Assembly: GCA_001972305.1 (NCBI GenBank)
Contig: BDDD01002948.1
Location: 80,969 to 144,968 of the forward strand
Reading direction: 5' to 3'
Length of the DNA stretch: 64,000 nucleotides
DNA from: Cephalotus follicularis
Taxonomy: Eukaryota; Streptophyta; Magnoliopsida; Oxalidales; Cephalotaceae
The notes below the pieces were generated by a model. The model worked only from the letters and a program-made list of their open reading frames with translations. It was not told where the DNA came from and ran no database searches. The translations under genes were made by a program, and so were the position numbers. Position 1 is the stretch's first letter. The number at the start of each line of letters is the position of its first letter. Shown here one piece after another: positions 60,223-64,000 of this stretch.

Positions 60223-62431
60223 TGTGACACCCCGTGTCACTTTTACGAGGTTAACATGCAAAGGATGAGAGTGTATTATGATTATTATTATCATTATATT
60301 AATATTATATGTATTTTAAAAAAACATAAGTGAAGTGCCCGACGCTTTCTAGAAAGCGCCAGGCACTTCAATTTTAAACAAAGCAAGACACGGGCGTTGA
60401 GCGCCCGTGTAAGAAAGAAAACAGGGGAGACACAGAGAGCGGGAGAGAGAGAGAGGACATCAGCGCAAGGCGCCAGCGATCGAAAAGGAAATGAGACGGC
60501 AAGCTCCACAACAGGTAACTTTTCCTCTCCTTCTCCTTTTTCCTTCTTTCTCTTTCTTTCTCTTCTCCTCTACCGCCACTGTCGTTGCCCCTCCATCGCC
60601 GATTTCATTGCGGTTTGGGCCGGTCTTGGTCTAGAAGACTTGCACTACCCATCTTGATGGCAGTTGAGGTGTTATTCGGCCAGAATATGCCGGATTTTTG
60701 CCGTTTGAGTCAGCCCGACGTTTTGACTCACTGTCGCCTTGGGATGCCGTGTTCTATGTCGATTCCCGGAGAGTCTCGGTCACCAATGAGTAGCCTAGAG
60801 ACAGTGGAGGCCAATGGTGGCGAGACTAGAGCAATGGCTGCTCAGCCGGAGGTCTGGCGAGGCGACAGCCGCCGATTCTCGACGAGTCTTGGGCGGAGAC
60901 GGGTTGAACAGGCCTCGTGGACACCTTTTTATGAAGTGGCCATAATTGTTGGATGACAGGCGAGTTGACTCAGTGAGTCAAACTCACTGCCGACGGTGGC
61001 TGCCCGTTCCCGGCGAGTCAGAGTGAGTTTCAATCAGTAATGTGTTGATCAACGGTTATGGAGGGTCGTTTTGGGTGTCGCCGGAACTTCGGCATGTTGG
61101 CCGGAGTTCTGATTACAACGGTGTTATGCTCTTAGTGTGTAGGATGTAACGAATATGTGTTGTTTATGCAGTGTTAAGGATGGTAGAATTTCCAAATTAT
61201 GACGAGGACTCGATAGCCGATTCAAAGCTTCAATGGGTTAGTTCGTGGTACAATTGGCATTGAATTTGTGAGTAGAACATCTCCTTCCTTTACCTTATTT
61301 GTTCTTACTATTCATTGATGATGAGTTTGATTCTTCTATTGAAATTCTTAACTGCCATGTCTGTTGATGGCATGACTTGTTGATAGCGTTTGTTATTGGA
61401 TTTCATCTTGTGATATGACTTGTTTCTTGATGTTTCCATCATTGATCATGCTTTGATTGTGCTTCTTAAATGTTATATAATTGTTAATAGACCTTATTGT
61501 TGACTCTACCATGTGAATTTTCATATGACGATTTCATCGTTGGTTATTCGGGAATCCTTTGAGTATTCTCGTTTGAACTTCGACATTGATATGAGACCAT
61601 TGTGATCGTATAGTCATTTCACCTCTTGATGTTGTATCCGTAATGACTCCTGTGGATATATATTGTTCTGTTGTTGTTATATCTGTTTAACTTCTACGAA
61701 GATCTGTTTCGTTCTATTGCTATTGTTATATTCATTCTAGCTCCATATCGTTTTGTTTGAGTTTTGTTGTTGGGTATGTGCTCTTTTGTGGTTCTATCAT
61801 GAGAGGGATATTGAGGGTCGGATTTGTTGATTTGGATTGGTTTCTGTATTGCTATACTTGCGCCTTGTTGTTGATACCGTTGAGCAATTCATTATTTGAG
61901 AGCCCTGTTATTTTCATATGTGCCCTGTTTTCTTGTGATATGTGATCTTGGTTGGGATTTGTATCACAGGTGTCTTCTGTTAACGTATTCATGATTGTGA
62001 TATGATTCCGAGCGAGTATATGCTCGATGATCTGGGTGACTTGGTCACCTTCTCACACTTGTGACATTGTGACTTGTTATATTATTATACTATGTTATAC
62101 TCTGATGCTGGGTACCGGGATTATGAATATGTTCTACCGGTCCAAGGAGAGGTATATGTTCAACGTTCAACTCTACTTAGCAAGCCCATTGGTCTATGAT
62201 GGGGTGTTATGTGGAAACTGCCCCCAGGTTCCATACCCAGATCTGAGGCGTACTATTGTCTATGATTGTATGTGGAGTCTGAGTGTAGCGGAGCTGCTCC
62301 ATTACCCTCCTATTGGACTGTGTTTGGTTGCTGATATATATATTGCACGCGGGTCCCTTGGATGAGGTTGACTTGTGCGTGCGGGTTTCTCGGCGAGGGA
62401 TAGGCTCCGTGCGGTGTATGCCGGCCCCTCG
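60223..62431 (+). repeat. 3' LTR of A2, interrupted by D3
   Basis: Starts TGTGACACCCCGTGTCAC like A. Carries two hairpins (60331-60370 and 60388-60410), a GA-rich tract, a possible splice donor (ACAGGTAAC near 60512), the 15-bp palindrome TGACTCAGTGAGTCA (60966-60980), and at 61960-62430 a stretch close to 26790-27300 of A in reverse complement. Open frames at 60585-60956 and 62027-62365 lack support from A. Confidence 0.85.
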
Positions 62432-64000
62432 TGTATTAACCGTAATTTCAATTAATGTATATTGATCCAATTTTGAAATAAATATGCATTTTAATTGAGT
62501 TATTTATCCAATTATATTAAGATCTATGATTGGTAATTGCTTGGGATGATTGGATGTATAATTGGAGAAGTATCAAAGTTAAGAAACCCTAAACCAACCC
62601 AAACAGCCGACTGTCATAGGGCAACAGTCAACTGTTCGCTACGTGTTGAAGGCAGTCGACTGCCAGTTGTATCCAGTCGGCTGGATTAGTGCAGGACAGA
62701 TTCTTGGCATGTGCAGAGACAAGAATGACAGGAGGGATAAGGGCACATGTGTCTCACCACCTGCCAGAACATGCAAAAGTGAATGTTTGCATGTTCTCTG
62801 CAGACCAACAACCTGCAAATTGATATTTAATGAGAGAAAAAAAAGGGGAAAAGAGGAATGCATGTGATGGAAAGAAAAGAGAGTTAAGTATGAGTGCATG
62901 TGAGTAGGGTAGGAATCTGACGTATTCATAAGTCCTTGAGACTTATATCAGATGTTGAATGGTGTAGGAGTGTTAGAAAAACACTAAGTGAAGAGAGGGA
63001 TTATTGGAGCTTGCATTGGTAGGATTTGGAGAACCCAAAGAAGGAACCTTTGAAGCTTTGGTCACTTGGTAAGTTCTCAATCCGAAATTCTCTGTAATTA
63101 TGATGATAAAATGACTAGGAGAATATAGAATATCTTCTGTTAATGGATTAGAATCAACAATTCCTAGAATTGAAATGGAAAGTAGTGAATTGGAGCAAGT
63201 GGAATTGGTGATTATAACCTCTAGAATGGAATTTAATTGTTGTTTGTGATAGGATATATGCTTAATGGTTCCTAAGTATGTATATACCTACTGTCCAACA
63301 AGTTAAAAATCCATGAATCCGAGATTTAATGATACTTGACATGAAATTCAAAAGGAAATTAGAAATGGGAGTTAAGACTTAGAACACTTGATGATTAAGC
63401 TACTATTGGAATTGTAATTGTTACAAGTAACTATTGAAACCTACTGGTACTAATGCATGAGTCTATAAACATGCTTACATAGATTGATATTAAGAATTGA
63501 AAAAATTGCTGGTGAAAGTGACTTGGAACTCAAGGAGAAAGATCAAACTCAATTGATCTTGGGATAGCGATTTGAGGTAGGGGTAATGATATGTTATGGA
63601 AGATATGAGTATGCATATTATGTATGGTTATCTTCTACATGATTACATGTGTTGAAATTGATTGGAAATTGAATTGGTATTGCATGACTTGCTATTTTCT
63701 GCATTTTCTGGGCAGAGGCAGTCGACTGTCAACAATTATAGTCGACTACTCAACCCTTTCAGTTGACTGCCAAGCCCAAGCAGTCGACTACCCAACCCAA
63801 ACAGTCGGCTAATCTTGAGGACAACCGACTGTTCTGGGCAGAAATTGCATATTATTGATTGAATTGTTACTGTTGGTACTGTTATTGAATTGTATATGCT
63901 ACCACCATATAGTATATACTGATTGATGTTAATTAACATCACTAATACTTATATTGCAACGATCAAACGAACTATGTGCCATATGCACAATTCATGGTTT
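62432..64000 (+). repeat. LTR D3, left end of another family D element
   Basis: Where the A2 LTR should continue after CCCCTCG, TGTATTAACC begins. From about 62540 the text matches LTR D2 (from 16282), including two clusters of CAGTCGACTG-like boxes (62605-62690 and 63718-63835) and GGTAGGGGTAATGA near 63576. It is more diverged from D1/D2 than they are from each other. The right end is outside the window, so the insertion target CCTCG cannot be confirmed. Confidence 0.75.

Larger units (their letters stand above)
56352..62431 (+). mobile_element. Ty3 chromovirus-like element A2, decayed
   Basis: A truncated 5' LTR (56352-57333), tRNA-Met primer site, 2.9 kb of badly decayed internal sequence, PPT and a 3' LTR (from 60223) share LTR ends and landmarks with solo LTR A. 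The 3' LTR is cut by D3 at 62432. It is much more decayed than B or D. Confidence 0.85.

Noticed and set aside
1..64000. A new defence or biosynthetic gene system
   Set aside because: Every coding region that can be identified belongs to a retroelement or pararetrovirus; nothing supports another system.

Overview
The window is plant nuclear DNA made almost entirely of retroelements. I found no intact host gene, tRNA or rRNA gene. The families present (Ty3 Athila, Ty3 chromoviruses including one with a C-terminal chromodomain, Ty1 copia, a Sirevirus-type gag, and an endogenous caulimovirid) point to a flowering plant, probably a eudicot, in repeat-rich heterochromatin. The species cannot be read from the sequence. 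Element names H, D, G, E, B1, EPRV, A, B, F, C, A2 and D3 are my own labels.

Layout, left to right. 1-6094: Athila element H (+), left end outside the window and 3' end lost. 6095-18846: Ty3 element D (+), with both LTRs missing their 5' starts; a Sirevirus-like, gag-only element G (11949-16272) sits in its integrase. 18847-19584 and 22355 onward: LTR fragment E, split by B1, a solo LTR of family B (19585-22354, TSD GAAAT). 22630-23077: 448 N. 23078 to about 56351: an endogenous pararetrovirus (EPRV, +) in circularly permuted order (protease, RT, ORF2, promoter/leader, tRNA-Met primer site, movement protein). Its ORF2 is split by A, a 3.4-kb solo LTR (25276-53174, TSD ATTAA). A is split by B, a full-length Tekay-type chromovirus on the minus strand (27316-51765, TSD CAACA). 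B carries two insertions: Athila F in its integrase (30333-34711, TSD CTAAG) and copia element C in its 5' LTR (39908-49793, imperfect TSD). From about 56352: A2 (+), a decayed relative of A with internal region and 3' LTR, entered at 62432 by D3, a third LTR of family D that leaves the window.

Relative order of events: EPRV integrated first, then A (and its reduction to a solo LTR, at an undetermined point), then B, then C and F. All coding regions carry stops, frameshifts or deletions, so nothing here looks able to move by itself. The points most worth a second look are: a tandem peptide repeat in the pararetroviral ORF2 that also hosts element A; a 1.2-kb tract of identity between the D LTRs that ends abruptly; 19-bp periodic arrays, hairpins that pair with different sequence in two copies, and a 15-bp palindrome in A-family LTRs; and short CG-containing arrays centred on GTCGAC/ATCGAT in LTRs or leaders of four unrelated families. 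Similarities were judged by eye; no alignment or database search was run.
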